A stretch of 64,000 nt of DNA. It comes from VAZQ01 sp963841105 (GTDB taxonomy: Bacteria > Pseudomonadota > Alphaproteobacteria > Rhizobiales > Xanthobacteraceae). Shown here piece by piece: positions 33,288-41,759 of the stretch. The stretch's first letter is position 1, and every line of letters begins with the position of its first letter. The DNA is taken from positions 248,001 through 312,000 of the forward strand of contig CAWJCB010000028.1 in NCBI GenBank assembly GCA_963841105.1, given 5' to 3'. The notes beneath the pieces are model-generated. The model searched no databases. It saw only the letters and a list, made by a program, of their open reading frames with translations, and had not been told where the DNA came from. Both the position numbers and the translations under genes were made by a program.

Positions 33288-34738
33288 GCCGGCGTTCCGG
33301 CAAGCACGTCCGCAATCCGGTCGACCAGCGTGCGCGCCACTTCAAGCTTGGAGCGGGGCGGCCAGGACTCCACTCCGTTTGCGGTGACCAGATGAACCGT
33401 GTTGCGATCGCCCCCCATCACGCCGGAATTCGCGGAGACGTCATTTGCCACCAGCCAGTCGCAAGCCTTGCGCGCGAGCTTCGCCTGGGCGTGCTCAATG
33501 ATCCTTTCGGTTTCCGCTGCAAACCCGATCACCAGGCGCGGCCTGCCGCTTTTCATGTGAGAAACTGTCGCGAGGATGTCCGGATTTTCCACCAAATCCA
33601 GATGCGGAGAGCCATCAGGCTCTTTCTTGATCTTGTTGGTATCCGGCCTCTTCACCCGCCAATCCGCGACCGCTGCTGCAAATACCGCCGCAGCGGCCGG
33701 CAACGCGCGGGTAACCTCGTCCAACATCTCCTGTGCCGTCTCTACCTTCGCAACTTTGACGCCGACCGGATCGGGAATGCTCACCGGCCCGGAAACGAGA
33801 ATGACCTCAGCTCCGAGCGCGGCGGCAGCCCCGGCGATGGCATGCCCCTGCTTGCCGGAGGACCGGTTGGCGATGTAGCGCACGGGATCGAGGGGCTCGT
33901 GTGTCGGCCCGGAAGTGACCAGGACCCGCCTGCCCGTCAGCTTCTTCTCACGGCGTCCGATCGCAACGAACGGCAGCGCCGCCGCGACGATTTCGAGTGG
34001 CTCCGCCATGCGGCCCAGCCCGGCCTCCCCCGCCTCGGCCATCTCGCCCGAATTCGGCCCGACCACGAAGACGCCGTCCGCGAGGAGCATGGCAAGGTTG
34101 CGCTGCGTAGCCCGGTGCGCCCACATCTGTGGATTCATTGCCGGAGCAATCAGCACAGGGCGGTCGGTCGCCAACATCACTGCGGACGCAAGATCGCCCG
34201 CACGGCCTTGCGCCATCCTGGCCATGAGATCGGCGGTGGCCGGAGCAACGACAACGAGATCGGCGTCGCGGGCGAGACGGATGTGGCCGATATCGAGCTC
34301 ATCGCTGGCAGCAAACAGATCCATATAAACGCGCTCGCCCGACAGCGCGCCGGCCGACAGGGGCGTGATGAACTCCTGAGCGGCGGCAGTGAGGATGCAA
34401 CGCACCGCAATATCGCGCTCCCTAAGCCGGCGTATCAGATCGAGAGACTTGTACGCGGCAATACCGCCCCCGATGATGAGCAGGACGCGCGTCCGAGCTT
34501 GCGCATCGCCATTCGGCGTCTGAGACAGCCGCTGAAGCATTTCTTCAGATGTTTTCGGTGCTCGAGCGCTTTCTCGAGACCTTGGCGGAGCCGCATGAGA
34601 TTCGACAGTATCAGCGCGGGATGCACTGCGCAGGATCGAGCGCGCCTCGTCCTCCATGGAGCGGCCATTACGGGCGGCGCGCAGCCGAAGTCCCCTCTTC
34701 ACCTCCTCATCGAGCTGGCGAATGGTAATGCTGGCCAT
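33284..34738 (-). CDS. coaBC: CoaBC with an N-terminal FitA-like ribbon-helix-helix domain
   Basis: Residues about 83-260 are CoaC (4'-phosphopantothenoylcysteine decarboxylase; His152 in 'DIGHIRLARDAD', 'PAMNPQMW') and 270-484 are CoaB (ligase; 'GPTHEPLDPVRYIANRSSGK'), two steps of coenzyme A synthesis. Unlike textbook CoaBC, the chain begins with about 42 residues that read as a FitA-type antitoxin DNA-binding domain ('MASITIRQLDEEVKRGLRLR', 'GRSMEDEARSIL'), then a 40-residue Ser/Pro-rich linker. Both parts are in one frame with the same codon style. A palindrome lies 18 bases upstream. Confidence 0.92.
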   Translation of the reverse strand: MASITIRQLDEEVKRGLRLRAARNGRSMEDEARSILRSASRADTVESHAAPPRSRESARAPKTSEEMLQRLSQTPNGDAQARTRVLLIIGGGIAAYKSLDLIRRLRERDIAVRCILTAAAQEFITPLSAGALSGERVYMDLFAASDELDIGHIRLARDADLVVVAPATADLMARMAQGRAGDLASAVMLATDRPVLIAPAMNPQMWAHRATQRNLAMLLADGVFVVGPNSGEMAEAGEAGLGRMAEPLEIVAAALPFVAIGRREKKLTGRRVLVTSGPTHEPLDPVRYIANRSSGKQGHAIAGAAAALGAEVILVSGPVSIPDPVGVKVAKVETAQEMLDEVTRALPAAAAVFAAAVADWRVKRPDTNKIKKEPDGSPHLDLVENPDILATVSHMKSGRPRLVIGFAAETERIIEHAQAKLARKACDWLVANDVSANSGVMGGDRNTVHLVTANGVESWPPRSKLEVARTLVDRIADVLAGTPA

Positions 34739-34755
34739 CCTGATAACTTACCTCA

Positions 34756-34772
34756 TGATTGCAGTGCAATCA
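34756..34772. promoter_or_regulatory. 17-base palindrome upstream of coaBC
   Basis: TGATTGCA-G-TGCAATCA is a perfect inverted repeat with 8-base arms; a third half-site TGCAATC overlaps its right side (34774-34780). It lies 18-34 bases before the coaBC start. Ribbon-helix-helix antitoxins bind such palindromes upstream of their own genes, so it could be the target of the CoaBC fusion's N-terminal domain. That function is inferred. Confidence 0.5.
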
Positions 34773-34794
34773 ATGCAATCGCCTCTCGCGGCTC

Positions 34795-36369
34795 TCAATG
34801 GCTCCAGACCAACAGCATGCATGCCAGAAGCGCCGCTATCACCCAAAGCGCCACCACATTCCATCGATTCCGCCGTGCTTCTGCCCGCCCCATAGCCTGC
34901 ACTGTCTCAGGCGCGAGAAGCAGGCCTTTTTGGGTGATGGCGTCGAGACGCGCCACAAGAACTGCCCCTCGGGTCAACAATTCCGGCACTTCGGACAGGA
35001 AGCGGCCGACCTCGACCGCGCCTTGCGCCGCCTGGTGCAGGCGTCCCGGCGGCCCGAGATGGCGCTCCATCCACTCCCGCACCACGGGCTCGGCGACTGC
35101 CCACATATCGAGCTTGGGATCGAGAGAGCGCGCGACGCCTTCCACCACGACCATTGTTTTCTGCAACAGCAAAAGCTCCGGCCGGGTGCGCATGTCGAAC
35201 AAGCCGGTTATCTCGAACAGCAGCGTGAACAGCTTCGCCATCGAGATTTCTTCGGCCGTGCGATTGTGAATGGGCTCGCCGATCGCCCGGATCGCCTGCG
35301 CAAAGCTCGCGATTGAATGGTGCGGCGGCACATAACCGGCCTCGAAATGCACCTCAGCCGCCCGCAGATAGTTGCGGGTGATGAAGCCGAACAAGATTTC
35401 CGCCAGGAAGCGACGCTCTTTGGCTGCGAGTCGTCCCATAATCCCGAAGTCGACGGCAACAAGCGCCCCGCCGGCATCGGCGAACAGATTTCCCGGATGC
35501 ATATCGGCATGGAAGAACCCGTCCCGCAGCGCGTGGCGGAGGAAGCTCTGGATCACCGCACAGGCGAGCCGCTTGAGGTCGAGGCCGTTGCGCTCAAGTC
35601 GCGCCCGGTCGGAAAGCGGAACAGCTTCGATCCATTCAAGCGTGAGCACATCGCGCGCGGTCCGATCCCAGTTCACCATGGGGACACGGAAATCGGGGTC
35701 GTTTCTGGTGTTCTCCGCCATTTCGGAGAGCGCGGCCGCCTCGAACCGCAGGTCCATTTCGAGCGCAACGGAACGCCGCAACGTGTCCACCACTTCGACC
35801 AGCCGCAACCGCCGCGCTTCGGCGGACATCAACTCGGCCGCGCGCGCGGCAAAGGTGAAGGAGTCGAGGTCGAGCTTGAACCGCCGCTCTACGCCTGGTC
35901 TGAGCACCTTGACCGCGACTGCGCGCGTACCATCGGCCGTCGCAATTTCGGCGCGATGCACCTGTGCGATGGACGCGGCTGCGACAGGACCGCCAAACAT
36001 CGCAAACGCTGCGTGCAGCGGCTTGCCGAGTGCAGTCTCAATTGTTGCCACCGCGGCCTGCTGCGGGAATGGCGTCATCTTGTCCTGCAGGCTCTCGAGG
36101 TCGCGCGCCAGGGCTGCCCCGACAATGTCAGGCCGCGTCCCCAGAAATTGGCCAAGCTTCACATAACTTGGACCAAGACGCGTCAGAGCGCGCGCAAGGC
36201 GGTTCGGGCCGACGCCCGCCGATGGTCGCTCGATCAATCGCGCCAGGCCGATCGCCGCGCGCGCTGACAGCGGCAACCTGCTGGTCTCGATCAACGCCAA
36301 CACGCCCTCGCGCGAGAATACGAAACCCCCGCGCGCCAGACGACAAAGGTGGATAACAGCAGCGATCAC
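34795..36369 (-). CDS. ubiB: Ubiquinone biosynthesis kinase-like protein UbiB
   Basis: UbiB is an atypical ADCK/ABC1-family kinase-like protein needed for ubiquinone synthesis. The 524-residue protein shows the family 'K-x-G-Q' motif as 'SYVKLGQFLGTRPD' (Lys71), 'AAASIAQVHRA' for the Ala-rich loop, and 'FFHADMHPGNLF' and 'DFGIMGRL' for the catalytic and metal loops. A C-terminal membrane span is present ('ALWVIAALLACMLLVW'). It overlaps ubiE by four bases and is followed by coaBC after 56 bases. Confidence 0.95.
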   Translation of the reverse strand: MIAAVIHLCRLARGGFVFSREGVLALIETSRLPLSARAAIGLARLIERPSAGVGPNRLARALTRLGPSYVKLGQFLGTRPDIVGAALARDLESLQDKMTPFPQQAAVATIETALGKPLHAAFAMFGGPVAAASIAQVHRAEIATADGTRAVAVKVLRPGVERRFKLDLDSFTFAARAAELMSAEARRLRLVEVVDTLRRSVALEMDLRFEAAALSEMAENTRNDPDFRVPMVNWDRTARDVLTLEWIEAVPLSDRARLERNGLDLKRLACAVIQSFLRHALRDGFFHADMHPGNLFADAGGALVAVDFGIMGRLAAKERRFLAEILFGFITRNYLRAAEVHFEAGYVPPHHSIASFAQAIRAIGEPIHNRTAEEISMAKLFTLLFEITGLFDMRTRPELLLLQKTMVVVEGVARSLDPKLDMWAVAEPVVREWMERHLGPPGRLHQAAQGAVEVGRFLSEVPELLTRGAVLVARLDAITQKGLLLAPETVQAMGRAEARRNRWNVVALWVIAALLACMLLVWSH

Positions 36370-37121
36370 AACCGCCAGCCGGAATGCAGGGTGACGATCC
36401 CGCCGGTCATCGGTTGAAAGGAGACTCGCGAGAACCCGGCACCCCGCATCATCCGGGCAAATGCCTGGGGTGTGGGAAAGCGGCGGATTGATTCTACGAG
36501 ATAGCGGTACGCCTGCGCATCACCAGTGACAGCGCGGCCGAGCGCGGGAATGACCCTGAAAGAGTAAAAATCATAAAGCGCATCGAGCCCGGGCAAATCG
36601 GCCGATGAGAATTCCAGACAAAGAAATCGCCCGCCGATGCGCAGCACGCGATAGGCTTCGGCGAGCGCAGCCGCAATATTCGGCACGTTGCGGATGCCAA
36701 AGGCGATGCTGACGGCATCATAACTGTAATCGCGCAGCGGCAGCGTCTCGGCATTGCCCTGAATGAAGGCGAGCTCATGACCGGTCCCCTGCGCGCGTGA
36801 GCGGGCCGCCGCGATCATGTCGGCATTGATATCAAGCACGGTGACCCGGGTGCCTCGGCCCCCCGCGTCCGCGACACGAGCAGCGATGTCGCCAGTGCCC
36901 CCCGCGAGATCGAGCAACGCAAATGACTTCGTGCCTTTCGGCGGATTGACCGCGTTGACCAGCACGTCCTTCCAGGCGCGATGCAGCCCGCCGGACATAA
37001 GGTCGTTCATCAGATCGTAGCGATTTGCCACGTTGCGAAACACGGCATCGATCAGGCTCTGCTTTTCGCCGGGCGGCACCTGCTGAAAACCGAAATGCGT
37101 CGTTTCGCGGACTTGGTTCAT
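36366..37121 (-). CDS. ubiE: Demethylmenaquinone/2-polyprenyl-6-methoxy-benzoquinol methyltransferase
   Basis: UbiE C-methylates ubiquinone and menaquinone precursors with S-adenosylmethionine. At 251 residues it has family length and signatures: 'VFRNVANRYDLMNDLMS', the SAM loop 'LDLAGGTGDIA', 'GNAETLPL' and 'FGIRNV'. It is divergent from mutM across 78 bases, which must hold both promoters, and leads a minus-strand unit ubiE-ubiB-coaBC-dut. Confidence 0.96.
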   Translation of the reverse strand: MNQVRETTHFGFQQVPPGEKQSLIDAVFRNVANRYDLMNDLMSGGLHRAWKDVLVNAVNPPKGTKSFALLDLAGGTGDIAARVADAGGRGTRVTVLDINADMIAAARSRAQGTGHELAFIQGNAETLPLRDYSYDAVSIAFGIRNVPNIAAALAEAYRVLRIGGRFLCLEFSSADLPGLDALYDFYSFRVIPALGRAVTGDAQAYRYLVESIRRFPTPQAFARMMRGAGFSRVSFQPMTGGIVTLHSGWRL

Positions 37122-37199
37122 GGCGAATAATTCTTGTCAGGCAGGACCATAGCGCGCGGCGGGAAGCGAGGCTATGTCTTCTGCCTGGAGCGGCGGATC

Positions 37200-38082
37200 A
37201 TGCCCGAATTGCCCGAAGTGGAGACGGTACGGCTGGGACTAGCGCCGGTGATGCAAGGAGCGCGGTTCACCAAGGTGGAAGCAAATCGCGGCGACCTTCG
37301 CTGGCCTCTGTCGCGGGATTTCGCCCGCCGGCTGGAAGGTCAGAAAATCGAGAGCCTGGCGCGGCGAGGAAAATATCTGCTCGCCAATCTTTCGTCAGGC
37401 GATGTGCTGGTCATGCATCTCGGCATGTCGGGTTCCTTCCGCGTCGCGCATTCTTCCGACCCGCCGGCGTTGGGCCGCTATTATCACGCGCGTCCGGCGC
37501 TACCCGCTCATGACCATGTAAAATTTCATATGTCCTCAGGAGCGGTCATCTCATTCAACGATCCGCGCCGGTTTGGCATGATGAAGATTGTGCCGCGTGC
37601 CGATCTTGACAAGGAGCCGCAACTGCACGCGCTCGGGCCTGAGCCGCTCGCGGATGAATTCAACCCAGTTGCTCTGGCGCGCCGCTGCGCGGGAAAGAAG
37701 AACGTCGCTCAAGGCAGCGTTGATGGACCAAAATATCGTGGCGGGACTTGGCAATATCTACGTTTGCGAGGCTCTGCACCGGGCAAGGCTCTCGCCGAAG
37801 CGCCGCGCCTCCACCATCGCCGCGAGATTGGGCTTGCCGAACGACCGCGCCTGCCGGCTGGTCAACGCGATCAAGGCGGTATTGCGCGCCGCAATCAAAT
37901 CCGGCGGTTCATCGCTGCGCGATCATCGCCGGACCGACGGCGCGCTCGGCGAATTCCAGCGCAATTTTCGCGTTTACGACCGTGCCGGTAAGCCGTGCCC
38001 GCGACAAGGCTGCAACGGCACGATCAAACGCATTGTGCAGAGCGGCAGATCGACCTTCTTCTGCCCCATATGCCAAAAATAG
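37200..38082 (+). pseudogene. mutM: Formamidopyrimidine-DNA glycosylase, one-base frameshift
   Basis: MutM removes oxidised purines from DNA. The N-terminus 'MPELPEVETVRLGL' contains the catalytic Pro2/Glu3, and the C-terminus has the helix-two-turn-helix 'QNIVAGLGNIYVCEAL' and the zinc finger 'CPRQGCNG...CPICQK'. The two halves are in different frames: one extra A in AAGAAGAACG near 37701 breaks 'CAGKK' from 'TSLKAALMDQ'. Without it the protein is 293 residues, normal length. As written the gene would yield a chain with no zinc finger; a sequencing error is possible. Confidence 0.9.
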
Positions 38083-38129
38083 CCATCCGATCGGGCGTTC
38101 CTGCAAACGGCGCATGTGGCCTCGACGAG

Positions 38130-38340
38130 CAGGGCTATCGCATATGGCGGCAGCAGGCTCGGTGTACCTCCCCTTTCAGGGGAGGTCGACCGCCGGAGCG
38201 AAGCGACAGGCGGTCGGGTGGGGTTGCTTTGACGCCCGAGATTGTTGCAGCCGACCCCACCCGGCTCGCTTTGCTCGCCGACCTCCCCTTTCAGGGGAGG
38301 TATTATCGGAGCTGCTGAGTGGCCATATGCGATAGCCCTG
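38130..38340 (+). mobile_element. MITE-like element with perfect terminal inverted repeats and a putative 9-bp target duplication (copy C)
   Basis: The 211-base non-coding element begins with CAGGGCTATCGCATATGGC (38130-38148) and ends with its exact complement (38322-38340). Inside are two ACCTCCCCT-TTC-AGGGGAGGT hairpins and a GC-rich core. CCTCGACGA flanks it on both sides (38120-38128 and 38341-38349), as a transposition footprint would. Copies A (22703-22909, inverted) and B (24497-24615, partial) lie elsewhere in the window. It sits between mutM and the enoyl-CoA hydratase gene. Confidence 0.82.
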
Positions 38341-38401
38341 CCTCGACGACGGGCGCTGCTGCATGTAGGCCAGTCGGAAATAATCGATAGCGAGGATGAG
38401 C

Positions 38402-39175
38402 ATGAGCACCGAATGCATACTTGTCGAAATCCATGGTCGCGTCGGCGTTCTGCGGCTTAACCGTCCGCAGGCGTTGAACGCGCTCGATGCCACGCTCAGG
38501 AAAGATTTGCTCAAAGCTGCCGAACGTTGCGATGCCGACGAGCAAATTGGCTGCATCGTCATCATCGGATCAGACAAGGCATTCGCAGCCGGCGCGGACA
38601 TCAAAGAGATGGCGGAAAAGTCCTATGTCGATGTGTTCGCCATGGACTATACCGCGGAATACGAGCGCCTGACGCGCGTGCGCAAGCCGATCATCGCGGC
38701 GGTGGCCGGATTTGCGCTCGGAGGTGGTTGCGAGCTGGCAATGATGTGCGACCTCATCGTCGCCGCAGATAACGCCAAGTTCGGCCAACCCGAGATCAAG
38801 CTGGGGGTTATCCCTGGAATGGGTGGCACGCAACGACTCACTCACGCGATCGGCAAGAGCAAGGCGATGGACATGATTCTGACCGGGCGCATGATGGAGG
38901 CCGCCGAAGCGGAGCGGTGTGGCCTGGTCGCTCGCGTCGTCCCCGCGGCCAGCCTGTTCGATGAGACGATGAAAATAGCGCATCTCATCGCCGCAATGTC
39001 GCTGCCCGCGGTGCTCGCGGCGAAGGAAGCAGTCGGCCGGGCACACGAGATATCGTTGAGCGAGGGATTGCGATTCGAGCGCCGCGTATTTCACGCATTA
39101 TTTGCGACACACGATCAGAAAGAAGGCATGGCCGCTTTCATCGCCAAACGCCCGGCGGCCTTCCAAAACAAGTAG
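38402..39175 (+). CDS. Enoyl-CoA hydratase
   Basis: The 257-residue crotonase-family protein hydrates 2-enoyl-CoA in fatty acid or related degradation. It shows the oxyanion-hole segments 'FAAGADIKEMAEK' and 'ALGGGCELAMMCD', and catalytic glutamates in the latter region and in 'GQPEIKLGVIPGMGGTQRL'. ATG at 38402 is preferred over 38396 because GAGG ends six bases before it. In relatives this gene follows mutM, as here, although the MITE-like element lies between them. Confidence 0.92.
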   Translation: MSTECILVEIHGRVGVLRLNRPQALNALDATLRKDLLKAAERCDADEQIGCIVIIGSDKAFAAGADIKEMAEKSYVDVFAMDYTAEYERLTRVRKPIIAAVAGFALGGGCELAMMCDLIVAADNAKFGQPEIKLGVIPGMGGTQRLTHAIGKSKAMDMILTGRMMEAAEAERCGLVARVVPAASLFDETMKIAHLIAAMSLPAVLAAKEAVGRAHEISLSEGLRFERRVFHALFATHDQKEGMAAFIAKRPAAFQNK

Positions 39176-39179
39176 GCGC

Positions 39180-40706
39180 TCACTTCCTGACGCAGATCAG
39201 GCGCACGACCGAGGCTTTCGCGCTGTCGAGGCTTGATCGTGCCGGCAGTGCCGGCAGCTCATGTTCCTGGAGGAAAGTGCGAATGACGCCACTCGGAATG
39301 AAAACCGCCCGCGGCTGCGCAGCAGTGCCGCCGGCAGCCGCGATCACCGCTGTCTTGAACTCCGCCATGCCAATAATCCCATTTTTTTCATCGAGCACCG
39401 CCGCTCCGGAAAAGCCAAGCTGGGGCGCTGGGTCGATGGCATTCCCCTTCAGCCGCCCGCTCACGGCCGAGATCGCGCTGCCGCCGCCTTGGCTTTGCGG
39501 GTCGGCGACGCCGAGCAGGCTCACATCAGGTCCCTTGGCACCGTCTTCCAAGGCTGCCGGCGCCAAAGCCGCCTGCGCGAAGCCTGCCGGCGCCAAGTCG
39601 GGAACTCCATATACGCGCAACAGGACGAGGTCGTTTGCGGCATCCTCCGCCTGACGATCGGCGTCGCCGTACCCGCTCACCACAATGACCTGGCAGCCGT
39701 CGGTCAACTGCCGGTCGGTGAGGATATGGCCGGCTGCACTGACAATGATGCCGGTGCCATATTCCACCTTGCGCCGTTGCGCGGCGCCGAGCTGCGCCGT
39801 GCCGTTCACGCTCGGAAACCCGCTAAACGCGCTGGCCATGACGACCGCCACCGGGTCCATGACGTTCTCGGTCGCCTGATCGTAAAGCACCGTCATTCCG
39901 CGCACCTCGCCGTCCTTGAGCTCCGCGCGTACGTAAAATCTCTTCAGGCTTTGCATCCCGGACAGGACAAAATAGTTGTCCCGCAGAATATTGAGATCGA
40001 TCTTGCGCGTTGCAGGTTCCTTCTTCTGCCGGTCGTAGACACTCGCCAATGTTGTGCCCGGCTCCCTGATCCTGAACGTCTCTACCTGCACCTGCCCTTG
40101 CGCCGATGACCAGCGGGTGCCGCTCTTCCCTTGGCTCTTGTTGGGGACCTGCTTGGTTGCAATCCCAAGCCGCGCACCGGTGACCGGATCGTCGATCATC
40201 GTCCAGCCGACCTGCGCCTGCTTCGCCTTGGCGGAAGCCGCGAGCAGCGCCCGCTCCTGCGTGTTGAGCACGCCGGTCTCCTTGAATTTGCGATTTTTTT
40301 GGAACGCCTTGATCGCCGCCGATGTCTTCTCGTTGAGCTCACCATTGATCAAACCGGCGTAGTCACCGGTCCACGCAAGGTCGAGCTGCACGGCGAGGCG
40401 CTCAGGAAGCGTGCTCGGCGCCTCACGGATGCGGGATGGCACCGCTGCCCCGCGCTTGCGCGTGGTCGCCGGCGGGGTGCGATTGTTTCCTTGCTCGGCC
40501 GAATGCAACTCAGCCGGCGCGCCCGCGGATCGTCGAGCCGCAGCGCGCGCGCGCAAGCTCGACCTGCGCACTCCCGACTGGCGGAATTTCAATTTTTGAG
40601 CAGTCGGCTTCGCGCTCACACCCGGCTGAGAAACCGGCTCGCTCCGACCGGCGCCGGCAACGACCATTGCAAGCGCAAAAAAGAAAACGGCGCCAAGCAC
40701 CCGCAT
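39180..40706 (-). CDS. Secreted peptidoglycan-binding/trypsin-like protein lacking the catalytic histidine
   Basis: The 508-residue protein has a signal peptide (about 1-22), a basic linker, a peptidoglycan-binding-like segment (about 103-155) and a C-terminal trypsin-like fold. The Asp ('ANDLVLLRV', Asp359) and Ser ('GFSGAAVLD', Ser433) of the triad are present, but the His position reads 'GHILTDRQLTDG', with Gln333 in place of His. It is therefore probably a pseudoprotease, perhaps a scaffold in the cell envelope. It converges with the hydratase gene, with only four bases between the stops. Confidence 0.75.
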   Translation of the reverse strand: MRVLGAVFFFALAMVVAGAGRSEPVSQPGVSAKPTAQKLKFRQSGVRRSSLRARAAARRSAGAPAELHSAEQGNNRTPPATTRKRGAAVPSRIREAPSTLPERLAVQLDLAWTGDYAGLINGELNEKTSAAIKAFQKNRKFKETGVLNTQERALLAASAKAKQAQVGWTMIDDPVTGARLGIATKQVPNKSQGKSGTRWSSAQGQVQVETFRIREPGTTLASVYDRQKKEPATRKIDLNILRDNYFVLSGMQSLKRFYVRAELKDGEVRGMTVLYDQATENVMDPVAVVMASAFSGFPSVNGTAQLGAAQRRKVEYGTGIIVSAAGHILTDRQLTDGCQVIVVSGYGDADRQAEDAANDLVLLRVYGVPDLAPAGFAQAALAPAALEDGAKGPDVSLLGVADPQSQGGGSAISAVSGRLKGNAIDPAPQLGFSGAAVLDEKNGIIGMAEFKTAVIAAAGGTAAQPRAVFIPSGVIRTFLQEHELPALPARSSLDSAKASVVRLICVRK

Positions 40707-40726
40707 CGCAATCCCTGTGCAGTTAG

Positions 40727-41725
40727 TTACCGAGCCTCGGCTTTGTCGAGGAAACTATAGTCGAGATACTTGCCGATCCAGCCGTCAACATCCTTGACGA
40801 GGTCCGCGGGTATCTTGCCCTGTTTGGCAATGGTCTTGAGCAATATCCGGGTGGAAGGCATGTCGAGGCGCGGGTCCGTCAATTCGACCGAGCCTAGAGC
40901 ATTGATGACAACCGGGATTGCTTTTTCGTCATTCATCTTCTTCGCTATGAGCTGTGCCGTCTTTTCCTTTGAATTTTGCTTGATGAACTCGATCCCGCGC
41001 AGCGTGGCGCGCACGAAGCGGACGATCAACTCTGGATCCTCCGCAGCGATCTTGGGTTGGAAAACCAAACCGAGGCTCTCCATGTGCGGAATGGGCGGCA
41101 GCTGGGCGATATAGTGCAGCTGGGGGTTCTGGGCGATTGCTGCGGCCGACGCCGGCTCCCAACCAATGAATGCATTGATCTCTCCCTTTTCGGTCATGAC
41201 GGCAAAATCGGTGATCTTACCGTAAACGTGCTGCAGCTTGATGCCCTGCGTCTCCTCGACATAGCCAAGAACCGCGTCGTGGACCGTGCCGATGCCGGGG
41301 GAGCCGATCTTCTGGCCGTCGAGATCTTTGTACGTTGCGAATTTCTTCAGGCCGACGAGAGGCGCATTGCCCTTGGTCAGCGACATGATCAACTTGAACT
41401 CGCCGCCACGTGCCGCGAACTGCATGAACGGCACGATCGCCGCCATCACGGCATCGATCGAGCCGTTGGGGAAGTCCAGCATCGCTGCCGGTCCATTGGC
41501 ATACGAGCGCCGGTCGATCTTGATGCCTTCTTGCTCGAGATAGCCGAGCCCCTCGGCAATCCAGACTGCCGCATAGTCGACCTCCGCGCCCGGTTGGTCG
41601 GCGAGCCGCACGGTCTTGGTGGCGGGGCCGGCGGCAAACGCCCGCCGCGCCGATGTTAATGGCACGATTGCGGAGGCGACCGCTCCGGCTAGTGCCGCTT
41701 TCGAGAAAGTTCTGCGCGTTTGCAT
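40727..41725 (-). CDS. ABC transporter substrate-binding protein, NitT/TauT (NMT1/THI5-like), Tat signal
   Basis: The 332-residue periplasmic protein starts 'MQTRRTFSKAALAGAV', a twin-arginine signal, and continues with the NMT1/SsuA-like core ('AVWIAEGLGYLEQEGIKID', 'DLDGQKIGSPGIGTVHD'). The frame stays open for 25 codons upstream, but ATG at 41725 puts the signal at the N-terminus. It is the last gene of the 14-gene minus-strand cluster and follows its ATPase and permease. Ligand is unknown; relatives bind sulfonates, nitrate or thiamine precursors. Confidence 0.87.
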   Translation of the reverse strand: MQTRRTFSKAALAGAVASAIVPLTSARRAFAAGPATKTVRLADQPGAEVDYAAVWIAEGLGYLEQEGIKIDRRSYANGPAAMLDFPNGSIDAVMAAIVPFMQFAARGGEFKLIMSLTKGNAPLVGLKKFATYKDLDGQKIGSPGIGTVHDAVLGYVEETQGIKLQHVYGKITDFAVMTEKGEINAFIGWEPASAAAIAQNPQLHYIAQLPPIPHMESLGLVFQPKIAAEDPELIVRFVRATLRGIEFIKQNSKEKTAQLIAKKMNDEKAIPVVINALGSVELTDPRLDMPSTRILLKTIAKQGKIPADLVKDVDGWIGKYLDYSFLDKAEAR

Positions 41726-41759
41726 CAATACCTCCCTGCTCCTCGGATGACCTGGGGTT

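Noticed and set aside
33392..35269. A 625-codon open frame on the plus strand opposite coaBC and ubiB
   Set aside because: It crosses two well-supported genes and their promoter gap and shows no motif.
38164..38301. The ACCTCCCC/AGGGGAGG hairpins as transcription terminators
   Set aside because: No T-run follows either hairpin, and they recur inside all copies of the repeat, so they are parts of the element.
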